This document shows, piece by piece, positions 19,537 through 29,204 of a DNA stretch of 64,000 nucleotides. The stretch comes from Methanocella_A sp963769045. Lineage in GTDB: Archaea; Halobacteriota; Methanocellia; Methanocellales; Methanocellaceae. How positions within the stretch are numbered: the stretch's first letter is position 1; each line of letters opens with the position of its first letter. The notes beneath the pieces were generated by a model. That model was not told the origin of the DNA. It saw nothing but the letters and a program-made list of their open reading frames with translations, and did no database searches. The stretch spans positions 1 to 64,000 of the forward strand of contig CAVYKK010000030.1 of NCBI GenBank assembly GCA_963769045.1, in the 5' to 3' direction. The translations under genes and the position numbers were made by a program.

Positions 19537-20706
19537 ATGCGCAGGACCGTCTCGCCCGAGATCGACTCAGTGATCAAAAGCCTGAACCGTGCCAGCGACC
19601 GCTCGTTGTCGGTATACGCATGCAAGAATGTCGATGCCATGCGACGCAAGCCGGACTACGAGGATATAAGACCGCCCTTTTTCCATGACGGCGACCGCAT
19701 CGTGCACTCGCGGGCCTACGCACGGTACATTGATAAGACGCAGGTCTTCTACCTGGTCAAGAACGATCACATCACCCACCGGGTGCTCCACGTGCAGCTC
19801 GTCTCCAAGATCGCAAGGCTGATCGGCCGGGCATTACTGCTCAACGAGGACCTGATCGAGGCGATCGCGCTGGGCCACGACATCGGTCATGTGCCCTACG
19901 GCCACGACGGGGAAAAGTACCTTTCGGACATCTGTGCCAGCAAAGGGATCGGCGGGTTCCACCATAATATCCAGAGCGTGCGGGCGCTGGATAAGATCGA
20001 GGAGCTGAACCTGACGCTGCAGGTGCTCGATGGCATCGTCGCCCACAACGGGGAGGCCCATGATTTCAAGGTAGAGCCGCAGACCGATAAGACCTGGGCA
20101 TTGCTGGACGCCGAGTTAATGCGGTGCCAGCGTCAGCATGATGGCTACTCGGGCATCATGCCTATGACCATGGAAGGCTGCGTGGTGCGGGTGTCGGACA
20201 CGATCAGCTACGTCGGCCGGGACATCGAGGACGCCATTACCCTCGGGCTTATCAAGCGTGAGGACATCCCCCGGAGCTGCGCCGAAGTCCTGGGCAGCAC
20301 CAACCGGGACATCGTGAACAACCTCGTGGTGGATGTGATCGAGAACAGCTATAACCAGCCTTACATCGCGCTTAGCCCGGATACGGCGAAGGTACTGCGT
20401 GATCTCAAGGAGTTCAACCACGAGCGCATCTACTCGAACAGGGATATCAAAGCACAGTCTGCGAAGGTGCAGCGGATGTTCGGCCTGATGTTCGACACTT
20501 TCCTCGAGGACCTGAGTGTCTGCCGGAAGGAGTCCAGGATATTCACGAACTATGTCGCCGGATTCTCGCAGGAGAGGTGGAAGCGGTACTCGGACGGCAC
20601 GGGTAATCCTGAGATCGTCCGCGACTTCATCGCCGGGATGACCGACGAGTTCTTCAACGATACGTTCCGCGAGCTGTACCTGCCCCAGAAGAAGTCGATG
20701 TACTGA
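19537..20706 (+). CDS. HD-domain phosphohydrolase, dGTPase-like
   Basis: 389 residues. The metal site is spread as HSRAYARYIDKTQVF near residues 52-66, IALGHDIGHVPYGHDGE near 110-126 and VRVSDTISYVGRDIEDA near 218-234. This is the pattern of deoxyguanosinetriphosphate triphosphohydrolase-like proteins, which cut dNTPs to nucleoside and triphosphate. The FHHNIQSVRAL segment fits the same family. A DUF-type HD protein with another nucleotide substrate is possible. It stands alone between the palindromic repeat and a surface-protein gene. ATG start; no signal peptide, so cytoplasmic. Confidence 0.82.
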   Translation: MRRTVSPEIDSVIKSLNRASDRSLSVYACKNVDAMRRKPDYEDIRPPFFHDGDRIVHSRAYARYIDKTQVFYLVKNDHITHRVLHVQLVSKIARLIGRALLLNEDLIEAIALGHDIGHVPYGHDGEKYLSDICASKGIGGFHHNIQSVRALDKIEELNLTLQVLDGIVAHNGEAHDFKVEPQTDKTWALLDAELMRCQRQHDGYSGIMPMTMEGCVVRVSDTISYVGRDIEDAITLGLIKREDIPRSCAEVLGSTNRDIVNNLVVDVIENSYNQPYIALSPDTAKVLRDLKEFNHERIYSNRDIKAQSAKVQRMFGLMFDTFLEDLSVCRKESRIFTNYVAGFSQERWKRYSDGTGNPEIVRDFIAGMTDEFFNDTFRELYLPQKKSMY

Positions 20707-20800
20707 CTGCATCTGTCGGCTATCCTGTCGATTAAACACTTACTCTGAAAGGATAAGTTGATTAAGCCCCTGATAGATACATTTGTTTTAGGTGACCCTT

Positions 20801-23545
20801 ATGAGCCCGCTGCCTAAGACTTATGTATGCCTCTTCGTTCTTGCCAGTATCGCTCTTGTCACGCTGGCTGTTTTTACCCTGGCCGGCGATGCAAGAGAAG
20901 CACAATCGCCCGTAAATCCTAACTTGAGAATCTTGACGACACCGACGCCCACCCCTGTGCCGCAGGCTATCACGTTGAGCCCTGCCGTGAGAAATCTCAC
21001 GGTGGCCGGCAATAACACGACACTATCGCTAAGCAGATCGCGGCTCATACTGCCGTCGCAGAATGTGGCTAAGGCGTTGCCCGACATGATCAGCGCTTAC
21101 GCCGGGTATTACGCCTATGTTACTAATCCCATTGCGGATGATGTCTCGGTGATCAGCCTTATGACGGATACTGTGGTCGATACCATCACGCTCGGCGACG
21201 GGCCCGGCAGCATAGCGTTCGATCCCCAGGATAATACGAGACTATACAAGGTCAACGGGAACACAAGCTCCCTTTCGATCCTGTATGTCCCGGCGGACAA
21301 GCAGGAGTTCAACTGGGACCCGGTCGAGAAAGCGCGCCTGTCCGTTGGCAAGCAGCCCTTCGGCCTGGCTGTCAGCCCGGACGGCCTCCGCATTTACGTA
21401 GCCAACATGGGTGACGGGACAGTGACGGTCATCAGGAAGTATCCTGCGACCCCGCCGATGAACATCATCGGGTTCCAGGTGATCGCCACGGTCTCTGTCG
21501 GTAAACAGCCACACGCTATTGCGGTCAGTCCGGATGGCAAGCAAGTGTACGTCTCCTGCTTCGGCACGGACCGGGTGGCCGTCATCGATACGGCGACGAA
21601 CAAAGTCGTGCAGTCGATTCCGGTTGGCCACGGCCCCCTCGGGCTGACGGTCAACCGGTATGGCAAGGTGTTCGTAGCGAACTCCGGCGATAACACCGTA
21701 TCAGAGATTGACCCGGCCAGCGGCACGGTTACCCGTATCTTCGCAGTGGGGTCGTACCCGTGTGCCGTCGCCATGGCACCGGACAAGCCCGCCGGCGGCC
21801 TGATTGTCAACCCGGCGATCACAGGAAAGGACCCGGCTACATGGGTCTATGTAGCCAACTACAAAAGTGACAATGTCTCTGTCATCAACACCGCATCGGG
21901 GAACGTCGGCTCCATTGGTGACGTACAGGCGCCCCTGGCCATCGCCGTGATGCCCGCGAAGAACGAAGCCTGTGTCCTCAGCCCCGTCGGCAACAACGTG
22001 TACGTGCTTAACACCAGCGACGACACATTGAAATTTGCCTTCGTATCGACCGTGGACAAGCAGCAGGACTACACGAATGACGACCCGCTGGGCGGCCAGC
22101 AAAGCGCCGCGGGCTCGTACGACGGAAAATTGCTCATGATCGACTACGGGACCGGCGACCTGCGGGCGACGACCACGTACAGCGGCAAGAATCACATCTA
22201 CGGCGAGGTCATGAACCGCAAGGCTCCCCAGAGCATCATCCTCAGCCCGGACGTGACAAAAGCTTATGTGTCCTGCTACTTCGATAATTCGGTGCTGGTC
22301 ATCGATACGGCCACGAACCAGGTGACGGCGCGGATTGCGGTTGACCCGTATCCCCGCTACCTTGCCATCAGCAAGGATGGCTCCCGGCTGTACGTGGCAT
22401 GTTCTGACGACATGTACAACGGCGGGGACGGCTCCGTTGTCAAGATTGATGCAACCACGAACCAGGTGATGAGCCACATCAAGTGGAAGCCCGTTTACCC
22501 CCAGCAATCTCTCAATCCTTACCGGATGGCTATTTCAGACGACGGCAACACGGTTTACGTTCTCTGCGGCCAGAATATGCTGGGGCAGCTCTATGCCATC
22601 GACACGAAAACCGATACCGTTAAAATGATCTATTCCAGCTATGATCAACCTAAGGGCCTGTTATTACAGGGCAGCCGGTTCCTGTATGTGACCGACTATT
22701 CGCCAAAGCAGGGCAATGCCAGCCTGTACGAACTGGATACTGCGGCGAACGTGGGCTATGAGATCGAACTGGACGTCAGCGATAATGATTACAGCTGGCC
22801 TGCGACCCGGGTCAAGACTAAAACAAACAGCTCAGACCTCTACATGACATATGGCTCAGACATATCGGTGCTGGACACCGGGACCGTCGAGATCATCGCG
22901 AAGTATAAGGTCGACGACGATAGCTGGTACCGCAGCCTTGGCGACTTCGACTTCACGCCGGACGGCCGGTACGCCTACTTCGTCGGCCCCGAGGTCTCGG
23001 TATATGGCGGCGGGTATTCCGAACTTGCAGTGATAGTTGACACATCCACCGGCGCCTGCGTCGGCACCATCTCGTATGGCACTTCTGACCATTTCATGGA
23101 CGATTACCTGGGGCCGGGCATCGCCATCGGCAAGGTGCCGCCGGCACCGGCAAAGCCCACAGCGCCGCCGGCAGCGCAGCTACAGGGCGGAGCGATTTAC
23201 AGCAAGGTCGGGATTAGCGACCTGTTCCCCGGCCTCAGCTTCACGCCGTCCCCACGGCCGTTGCCAAAACTCAACCGGACCATCATCCTGCCGGCACCTG
23301 TGGACGAGATGAGCGATGTGACGCCAACTCCGGCGCCGGCCACACCAACGCCTTCTGCGGATGTCGGGCCTGAAGTAGCAATCATTACACCGATCCCGGG
23401 CGACGGTACAGCAAGCCAGCCGACGGACATACAGCCGTCCTCCCGGGCAGCGGCGACAGCACAGCCAGCCCCGGGCTTCGAGATGGCGGCCGTATGTGCG
23501 AGCGCTGCGGTAGCCCTGTGGCTGGTGGCCCGCAGGCGGAACTAA
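20801..23545 (+). CDS. YVTN-type beta-propeller surface protein with PGF-CTERM anchor
   Basis: About 914 residues. The ATG at 20801 follows AGGTGA and opens a signal peptide (YVCLFVLASIALVTLAVFTL). After a TPTPTPVP linker come YVTN-style blades: repeated IAVSPDGKQVYVSCFG, VFVANSGDNTVSEIDPASG and VYVANYKSDNVSVINTASG units fill residues 110-750. A second Thr/Pro linker leads to PGFEMAAVCASAAVALW and RRRN, a PGF-CTERM sorting tail. This tail is normally cut by an archaeosortase and replaced by a lipid anchor. Probably a large S-layer-associated protein; ligand unknown. Confidence 0.88.
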   Translation: MSPLPKTYVCLFVLASIALVTLAVFTLAGDAREAQSPVNPNLRILTTPTPTPVPQAITLSPAVRNLTVAGNNTTLSLSRSRLILPSQNVAKALPDMISAYAGYYAYVTNPIADDVSVISLMTDTVVDTITLGDGPGSIAFDPQDNTRLYKVNGNTSSLSILYVPADKQEFNWDPVEKARLSVGKQPFGLAVSPDGLRIYVANMGDGTVTVIRKYPATPPMNIIGFQVIATVSVGKQPHAIAVSPDGKQVYVSCFGTDRVAVIDTATNKVVQSIPVGHGPLGLTVNRYGKVFVANSGDNTVSEIDPASGTVTRIFAVGSYPCAVAMAPDKPAGGLIVNPAITGKDPATWVYVANYKSDNVSVINTASGNVGSIGDVQAPLAIAVMPAKNEACVLSPVGNNVYVLNTSDDTLKFAFVSTVDKQQDYTNDDPLGGQQSAAGSYDGKLLMIDYGTGDLRATTTYSGKNHIYGEVMNRKAPQSIILSPDVTKAYVSCYFDNSVLVIDTATNQVTARIAVDPYPRYLAISKDGSRLYVACSDDMYNGGDGSVVKIDATTNQVMSHIKWKPVYPQQSLNPYRMAISDDGNTVYVLCGQNMLGQLYAIDTKTDTVKMIYSSYDQPKGLLLQGSRFLYVTDYSPKQGNASLYELDTAANVGYEIELDVSDNDYSWPATRVKTKTNSSDLYMTYGSDISVLDTGTVEIIAKYKVDDDSWYRSLGDFDFTPDGRYAYFVGPEVSVYGGGYSELAVIVDTSTGACVGTISYGTSDHFMDDYLGPGIAIGKVPPAPAKPTAPPAAQLQGGAIYSKVGISDLFPGLSFTPSPRPLPKLNRTIILPAPVDEMSDVTPTPAPATPTPSADVGPEVAIITPIPGDGTASQPTDIQPSSRAAATAQPAPGFEMAAVCASAAVALWLVARRRN

Positions 23546-23562
23546 ATTCTTAGAACAGATTG

Positions 23563-23587
23563 TGGGGCCGACTCGCCCCATTTTTTT
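23563..23587 (+). terminator. Hairpin and T-run after the propeller gene
   Basis: TGGGGC / GCCCCA stem with a 6-base loop, then seven T. It lies at the meeting point with the convergent arginase-family gene, whose stop overlaps the T-run. Confidence 0.7.
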
Positions 23588-24521
23588 ATAATATCTTTTT
23601 ACCCAGCGCGGACGTGATCAGACCGATGGCCAGCTTGCCGGTGTTATTATACCGGTCTAAAATTGGATTGAGCTCGACTACTTCAAGCGATTTCAGCTTG
23701 CCGCACTCCGAGATCATTTCCATGGCCAGGTGAGCTTCCCGGTATGTTATGCCGCCCTGTACAGGCGTACCGACGCCCGGCGCGTCCAGCGGGTCCATTG
23801 AATCGAGATCGAAAGACACATGCAATGCGTCTGTGCCGTCACATGCGATCTTCATCGCCTTCTTCATGACCTTGAACATGCCCAGCTCGTCGATCTCCCT
23901 CATGGTGAACACGGTCACCTTCGACTGCCTCAACAGCTCGCGCTCTAACGGGTCAATGTCCCGTGCGCCGATCAGTACGCAATTTGGCTCGCAGACACGG
24001 GTCCTGCCCATCTGGCCGACCAGTCGCTTCGTGCCGCGGCCCACAGAGGTGGCGAAGCTCATCCCGTGGATGTTCCCGGAAATCGTCGTGTCCTCGGTGT
24101 TAAAGTCGCCGTGGGCGTCGATCCAGATCATCCCAATCTTGCTATAGTGCTGGCTCAGCGCCGCCGTGGTGCCCATGGCGATGCTGTGGTCGCCGCCGAT
24201 CACCAGCGGGAAGACGCCGTCTGTGATGGCCTGGCTCACGAAGTCCCGGACCTTGCGGCAGGCGCACAGCACGTCCTCATAGTGCTTGAGCTTCGGGTTG
24301 TCCGGCGGAGCAATCGACCACCGGGGCACGTAGATGTTACCCGAGTCTTCCACTTCTACGCCCAGTTCCGCGATACGCTGTACGAGGCCGTCGTTACGCA
24401 ATGCGTCCGGGCCCATGTCGATGCCGCGCCGGTCGGCGCCGAGGTCGAGAGGGACACCTACGATGCGCACTTTGCTGATGGACGGGTGGCCGTTGTCGCG
24501 GGACGTAGATCGAGAAGTCAT
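23586..24521 (-). CDS. Arginase/ureohydrolase family enzyme
   Basis: 311 residues with all three manganese-binding blocks of ureohydrolases: PLVIGGDHSIAMG near 107-119, MIWIDAHGDFNTED near 133-146, and LHVSFDLDSMDPLDAPGVGT near 231-250. The early VRIVGVPLDLGADRRGIDMG and long length resemble true arginases (arginine to ornithine plus urea) more than agmatinases. Agmatinase activity remains possible, because archaeal members make putrescine from agmatine. Cytoplasmic. Convergent with the propeller gene; no arginine-pathway neighbour helps to decide. Confidence 0.85.
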   Translation of the reverse strand: MTSRSTSRDNGHPSISKVRIVGVPLDLGADRRGIDMGPDALRNDGLVQRIAELGVEVEDSGNIYVPRWSIAPPDNPKLKHYEDVLCACRKVRDFVSQAITDGVFPLVIGGDHSIAMGTTAALSQHYSKIGMIWIDAHGDFNTEDTTISGNIHGMSFATSVGRGTKRLVGQMGRTRVCEPNCVLIGARDIDPLERELLRQSKVTVFTMREIDELGMFKVMKKAMKIACDGTDALHVSFDLDSMDPLDAPGVGTPVQGGITYREAHLAMEMISECGKLKSLEVVELNPILDRYNNTGKLAIGLITSALGKKIL

Positions 24522-24589
24522 AGATCGTGTGTGTTGTGTCTCTGCACTAATATAGCCTTTTTCTCATTGTGGCAGAACCGGCCGGCCTC

Positions 24590-25000
24590 CTACAATATGT
24601 AAGCGAACGGATTGAACATGCCGGTCGAGATGCGCAGACTGACGTTGGCATCGACGCTGCCGAGATTGCTAATCCTATAGCTGATCGGGACGATCGAGCC
24701 CATCCCCTCCGACCCGGACATCGCGCCAATGGACATCGTGCCATTGGACATACTGTGGCTGGTCAGGCTTTCCGATCGCACTTCGATCGGGGCATCGGCG
24801 TCGATGTGTATCCACGTCATCCCGGGGGGCAGGGTGTAAGACCGGGCATCGCCCGGTGCCAGCCGGATGGTATCGTCGACCATGGCGTGATCGCCGACGG
24901 AAGTAAAGAGTATGAAAACGAAGCCAAGCATGCAAAGTACCATCAGGAAGAAATAAACTTTCGCGATGATTACGACGCAGTTCCACAGGGCTTGAAGCAT
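24590..25000 (-). CDS. Membrane-anchored hypothetical protein
   Basis: ATG at 25000 with AGGTGA four bases before it. 136 residues: a single strong helix near 8-35 (IIAKVYFFLMVLCMLGFVFI), then a beta-rich outer part with a Ser/Met/Gly-rich loop (SHSMSNGTMSIGAMSGSEGM) and a VPISYRISNLGSVDANVSLR stretch that resembles a short immunoglobulin-like strand pair. No family recognised. It begins just after the HTH_10 regulator gene at 25046 on the same strand, so the two may form one unit. Confidence 0.65.
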   Translation of the reverse strand: MLQALWNCVVIIAKVYFFLMVLCMLGFVFILFTSVGDHAMVDDTIRLAPGDARSYTLPPGMTWIHIDADAPIEVRSESLTSHSMSNGTMSIGAMSGSEGMGSIVPISYRISNLGSVDANVSLRISTGMFNPFAYIL

Positions 25001-25045
25001 GATCACCTGTCGATGTCCGGCGATATAACCCTTCTGTCGCAATTG

Positions 25046-25675
25046 TTATACCGGGTGCAGGTAATTTTCCAGCACCTTTTTCTCGGCCTTCCGCAGGTGC
25101 TCGACCGCCGTCGACGGCGAAACGCCCAGCTTTGCCGCAAGGTCTTCCGCAGAGGCACGGCGGGGCGTGTCGAAGTATCCCAGCTCGACGGCGGCCGCCA
25201 GTGCCGCTGCCTGCCGATCCGTGAGCTCGCTGTCCGGGCCCCGGGCGTCGGAGCCCCGGATGTAGGCGATCTCCGCGTAAGCCTCCAGGCTGGCGATGGC
25301 CTGCTGCAGGTCTTCACGGGACGGTGCCATCAGGTGCCAGTTCTCCACGCCATCCCGGATGATCGTAGGGCCGACGAACACGCAGTTGGTCTTCAGGATG
25401 TGCTCGAGGATGGAGCTCTGCTCGGCCCAGGTCACGACGTCGGCCCGTCCTGCGCCTGTGGAGAGAACGGAAAATTTCTTGATCTCCGGCAGCCGGGACA
25501 GGTAGGATTCGAGCTTCCCTGCGGCAGGAGTGACGATGGTCTGGTAGCCGTACAACTGACGATTCGGCAACACGTAGGTGTATCGCACCAGGATGGTGGC
25601 GCGAAGCCCTTTCGACAGCTTGTAATGCCAGCAGTCCTTGTGCTTGAGGCCTATGGTCACGGCGAGGGTCGACAT
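25046..25675 (-). CDS. HTH_10 (Bat-type) transcriptional regulator
   Basis: About 209 residues. The C-terminal 50 residues are a clear HTH_10 domain: LTDRQAAALAAAVELGYFDT then SAEDLAAKLGVSPSTAVEHL and a closing helix ending NYLHPV. This is the DNA-binding end of bacterio-opsin-activator-like archaeal regulators. The N-terminal region (HKDCWHYKLSKGLRATIL) would be the sensing part but has no recognised motif. The ATG at 25675 is chosen because residue 2 onwards starts a beta strand; the frame is open to 25708. It is divergent from ilvC, 70 bases away, and could regulate it. Confidence 0.82.
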   Translation of the reverse strand: MSTLAVTIGLKHKDCWHYKLSKGLRATILVRYTYVLPNRQLYGYQTIVTPAAGKLESYLSRLPEIKKFSVLSTGAGRADVVTWAEQSSILEHILKTNCVFVGPTIIRDGVENWHLMAPSREDLQQAIASLEAYAEIAYIRGSDARGPDSELTDRQAAALAAAVELGYFDTPRRASAEDLAAKLGVSPSTAVEHLRKAEKKVLENYLHPV

Positions 25676-25746
25676 AAATATCAAGTACCGCATATGTTCG
25701 GTATACAAATTAAAGTTACCGGGCTACGATCATGTAGTGTGGTCTT

Positions 25747-26745
25747 ATGGTAACCATTTACTATGATAAGGACGCTGACTTGAAGTACCTCAAGGGTAAG
25801 AAAATCGCGATCATCGGCTACGGCAGCCAGGGCATGGCCCAGTCCCATAACCTCAAGGACTCGGGACTGGACGTCGTGGTGGGCCTCCGCAAAGGCGGGG
25901 AGTCATGGAACCTGGCGAAGAAGGAGGGCATGAAGGTCGCCACTGTCGAGGAAGCCGCACAGCAGGGTGACGTCATCCAGATGCTCATCCCCGACGAGCT
26001 GCAGGGCAAGGTCTACAAGGAGCAGATCGAGCCATACATGAAGAAGGGTAAGACCCTCATGTTCTCCCACGGCTTCAACATCCGCTACGGCATGATCAAG
26101 CCCGGCAAGGACATCGACGTCATCATGATCGCCCCCAAGAGCCCGGGTCACCTCGTCAGGAGGATGTACCAGGAAGGCGTGGGCGTACCGTCACTCATCG
26201 CCATCGAGCAGGATGCTTCCGGGAAGGCAAGGCAGATCGGCCTGGCCTACGCCATGGGTATCGGCTCGACGAAGGCCGGCGTGATCGAGACGACCTTCAC
26301 CGAAGAGACCGAGACGGACCTGTTCGGCGAGCAGGTAGACCTCTGCGGCGGTGTCACCGAGATGGTCAAGGCTTCGTTCGAGACTCTTGTCGAGGCGGGC
26401 TACCAGCCGGAGATCGCCTACTTCGAGACGCTCCACGAGCTGAAGCTGATCGTCGACCTCATGTACGAGGGCGGCATGACCAACATGTGGGACAGCGTGT
26501 CCGACACGGCGCAATACGGCGGCCTCACCCGGGGCAAGCGAGTCATCAATGACGAGAGCCGCATGGCCATGTGGGAAACACTGCTGGAGATCCAGGACGG
26601 CCGCTTCGCCAAAGAATGGGTGCTGGAGAACGTGGCCGGCAGGCCCGTGTTCAACTCGCTGACGAAGATGGACGCCGAGCACCAGATCGAGACGGTCGGG
26701 AAAGAGCTGCGGTCTATGATGCCGTGGCTTAAGAAGAAGAAGTAA
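25747..26745 (+). CDS. ilvC: Ketol-acid reductoisomerase
   Basis: 332 residues, class I length. GYGSQGMAQSHNLKDSG near 24-40 is the nucleotide-binding loop. The metal and substrate acids are in ETDLFGEQVDLCGG near 195-208, and ETLHELKLIVDLMYEGG near 227-243 holds the second pair. The enzyme turns acetolactate or acetohydroxybutyrate into dihydroxy acids, the step after IlvBN. Here it lies 6.6 kb from ilvBN, with unrelated genes between. TATA-like sequence is limited; the divergent HTH_10 gene shares the 70-base promoter gap. Confidence 0.95.
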   Translation: MVTIYYDKDADLKYLKGKKIAIIGYGSQGMAQSHNLKDSGLDVVVGLRKGGESWNLAKKEGMKVATVEEAAQQGDVIQMLIPDELQGKVYKEQIEPYMKKGKTLMFSHGFNIRYGMIKPGKDIDVIMIAPKSPGHLVRRMYQEGVGVPSLIAIEQDASGKARQIGLAYAMGIGSTKAGVIETTFTEETETDLFGEQVDLCGGVTEMVKASFETLVEAGYQPEIAYFETLHELKLIVDLMYEGGMTNMWDSVSDTAQYGGLTRGKRVINDESRMAMWETLLEIQDGRFAKEWVLENVAGRPVFNSLTKMDAEHQIETVGKELRSMMPWLKKKK

Positions 26746-26746
26746 T

Positions 26747-26921
26747 CATTGGACATGGAGGGCACTAAGGGCGCGGAGGTCTCGTGCCCTCAGTATATGT
26801 TCCTCATGCCAATTCTTTTTTTAAGGTGTAACTGCCGTTCAACGTCTATAATATATTGATCATTATAGCTCCGTAACCTTCGCGGCCTCCGTGGCCTCTG
26901 TGCCCTTTGTGTCCAATGCTC
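26747..26921. repeat. Palindromic repeat (CATTGGACA / TGTCCAATG type)
   Basis: Left arm CATTGGACATGGAGGGCAC; right arm GTGCCCTTTGTGTCCAATG, with a long AT-rich centre. Directly follows the ilvC stop. Same family as 11708, 43274 and 60769. Confidence 0.85.
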
Positions 26922-27002
26922 GCCCATTACATTGATTAGCTTTTTCAAAGCCTGCTCCGATTATCTGTTGAATCAGCATAAAACACGATAAGGGGTGGAT
27001 TC

Positions 27003-27723
27003 ATGATAAAGAGAATAATTTGTGCAGCTTTGATAGCCTCGATGCTCCTGCTTTGCTTCGCGCAGGCAGCCGGGGCGCAGACGGCCGGCTACGGCCAGCA
27101 GCAGTTCCAGCAGCCACAGTCCGGTCAGCAGCCGATGTACGGTCAGCAGCCGGGCTACGGACAACAGCCGGGCTACGGGCAGGCTCCCGCAGTCCAGCCT
27201 GGCCAGCTCAACATACCGCCTGCGCCAGGCCAAGCCAGTGCCGAACATGCAGTATGGTAACACTAACAGAGCAGCCATTATCGGCGAACAGTTCTCGCAG
27301 GCGTCGCAGGGCAACGCGAACGTCTACGTCTCCGAGAATAACAATGGCACCATATCGGTTGACGTATACCTCTTGAAGAACGCCGACCCATACGCGATGG
27401 CGCCCACGATGGCCAACCTCACCTATATGGTGGACGGCATTTACGGCCTGACGGACCGGGCAGGCAACGACATCCTGATGACGGTCTACGATACGTCCGG
27501 CAATGTGATCACGACTGCGAAGTTCTCCGATTCGAAGAACGCGTTCGAATATTATAACGTGCCCGAGTCCGCACGTCAGGTGACCCAGCCGTCTTATGGC
27601 CAGCCGTCTGGCGGGCAGCAGCCTGCCTATGGCCAGCAGCCATCCTACGGGCAGCAGCCCGCATACGGCGGCGGCACCGGCATGCAGCGGCCTTTTACAG
27701 GCAGCGGGCAGCAGCGGTTTTAA
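27003..27723 (+). CDS. Secreted Gln/Pro/Gly/Tyr-repeat protein with one frame break
   Basis: An N-terminal signal peptide (IICAALIASMLLLCFAQAAG) leads to QQPGYG repeats (QQPMYGQQPGYGQQPGYGQ). A globular middle of about 110 residues (NVYVSENNNGTISVDVYLLK, then MVDGIYGLTDRAGNDILM) is followed by more QQPAYG repeats. The N-terminal frame stops at 27260. The rest opens from a GTG at 27238. Skipping one base near 27230-27237 joins them as PPAPGQAVPNMQYGN. The matching repeats on both sides show that this was one protein. Low-complexity QPGYG arms suggest an extracellular sticky or assembling protein. It lies upstream of the archaellum locus; no direct link shown. Confidence 0.72.
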
Positions 27724-27724
27724 C

Positions 27725-27751
27725 GCGGGCCTAAAGCCCGCATTTTCTTCT
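27725..27751 (+). terminator. Hairpin and T-rich tail
   Basis: GCGGGC / GCCCGC stem with a 5-base loop, followed by ATTTTCTTCT, immediately after the stop at 27721. Confidence 0.65.
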
Positions 27752-28116
27752 CGCATATGAAAAGGTAGCATTTGCTGCGGCGCGCGCTGACCACAGGGTA
27801 AATACTGCCCTGCGAGCTTCATTTTTTACAAATACTAAATACTATATAGCAGGCTGATATTGGATAACCGAAACCCCGAGCGGAAGTGCAAATATAAAAT
27901 TTGCCGCATGATCATTTCCTGCCGGACATCCGGGATAGATCGGCAGATGCAGCGTAGGTATAGAGGATACTGGCCTCTTTAAAAAAGAAATCGAATAATA
28001 ATTGGTCGATCAATTGAAATGTGAAATAAAGTCAATTTAGTTCTTTTTTAGTAATTGCAATCCGTATTTACTAAATTGAAATTAATAGCGAGTAATTTCC
28101 GTTTAATCAGAAAAAA

Positions 28117-28214
28117 TTTATATTAACTCTGGTGCTTGTAGGTATTAGGGCAGCCAGAAGAAACGTCTAAAAAGCTAATAATTCTGGCTACAGGAATGTA
28201 GTGAGGTATTAACA
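28117..28214 (+). promoter_or_regulatory. Archaellin 1 promoter and structured leader
   Basis: TTTATATTA at 28117-28125 is the TATA box, giving a leader of roughly 70 bases. Within it AGCCAGAA (28152-28159) pairs with TTCTGGCT (28182-28189). GAGGT lies seven bases before the ATG. The whole block is nearly identical to the one before the second archaellin (31622-31719). The gap 27752-28116 is AT-rich and holds no gene that can be seen. Confidence 0.7.
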
Positions 28215-28796
28215 ATGAAAAGCTATGGAAGAAAATTCGCGAAGAACGATGCGGCTTTCACGGGTCTTGAGGCTGCGATAGTGCTCATCGCTTTCGTGGT
28301 AGTTGCAGCGGTATTCTCCTATGTGATGCTCGGAGCAGGTTTCTTCACGTCACAGAAGAGCAAGGAAGTCGTGCACACTGGTGTAGACCAGGCAACCTCG
28401 TCCATCGAACTTGCCGGCGACATCGTCGGTGTCGGTGACACGGGCACCCAGAAGCTCACGGGCGTTAACATTACCCTGTCGCTGACTGCGGGCAACAACC
28501 CCGTCGACATTAACAAGCTGATTGTGTCCGCCAGGACGTCGAGTGCGTACAACGCGTCGGTGTTCGACGGTCTTCAGGATGACCAGGTCCTGTGGGTCCA
28601 GAGGATTAACCAGAATGACCTGCTGGAGAAGTTCGAGAAGGTCCAGCTGAACATCCCGGTAGCGTCCACTCCAACCAATCTTCAGATCGGGCCTAACGAG
28701 AAGATCACCTTCGAGATTAAGCCGGCAACCGGCGCAATCATGGCAGTCTCGGTGACCACACCGCCCGCAATCGACGCGGTCATGTTACTCGTATAA
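28215..28796 (+). CDS. arlB1: Archaellin 1
   Basis: 193 residues. A short basic leader (MKSYGRKFAKNDAA) precedes FTGLEAAIVLIAFVVVAAVF, the archaellin-type class III signal helix; the prepilin-like peptidase should cut just before the Phe. The remaining beta domain (about 140 residues) forms the outer filament wall. NXS/T sequons such as NIT and NAS could carry AglB glycans. It differs from archaellin 2 at only a handful of residues (RKFAKND/RNLRKND, GDTGT/GDTDT, INKL/IQKL, LQDD/LQGD). It has its own promoter and terminator, so it is probably a separate transcript. Confidence 0.95.
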   Translation: MKSYGRKFAKNDAAFTGLEAAIVLIAFVVVAAVFSYVMLGAGFFTSQKSKEVVHTGVDQATSSIELAGDIVGVGDTGTQKLTGVNITLSLTAGNNPVDINKLIVSARTSSAYNASVFDGLQDDQVLWVQRINQNDLLEKFEKVQLNIPVASTPTNLQIGPNEKITFEIKPATGAIMAVSVTTPPAIDAVMLLV

Positions 28797-28827
28797 ACCC
28801 AAATACAAAAATTGTAATATCAGCTGC

Positions 28828-28862
28828 GGTGGTGCTTTTTGCACCACCTGAATCATTTTTTT
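28828..28862 (+). terminator. Archaellin 1 terminator
   Basis: GGTGGTGC (28828-28835) pairs with GCACCACC (28841-28848) across a TTTTT loop, followed by a T7 run at 28856. The same stem occurs after archaellin 2. From here to 29190 no clear gene is seen. Confidence 0.8.
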
Positions 28863-29204
28863 AATATCTTAATCCATCTGTGTTAAACCATTTTTAATAT
28901 TAGCGGTAAAATCAGATACTTTCCATATAATCAGCTTATTTTGCAATTTAGGAAGTAAATTTACTTAATCACATTTTTTGTACAAAAAATATATTATAAA
29001 CGGTAATCATTGGTTACTTACCAAAACATACCGATCGTATAGGCCGGGCACCGGATGGTTCATACAGTGGTTTCGTGTAAGCGTCTTTCGCTTCCATGAA
29101 GCCTGGTGTGCCTCGCCTGTGGAACACCCGGCAATCCTGGCGGAGGTAATTGTCATTACGGTAAATCCGGCCTGCATAGAGGCTTTAAAGGAGGTGCGCT
29201 CATA

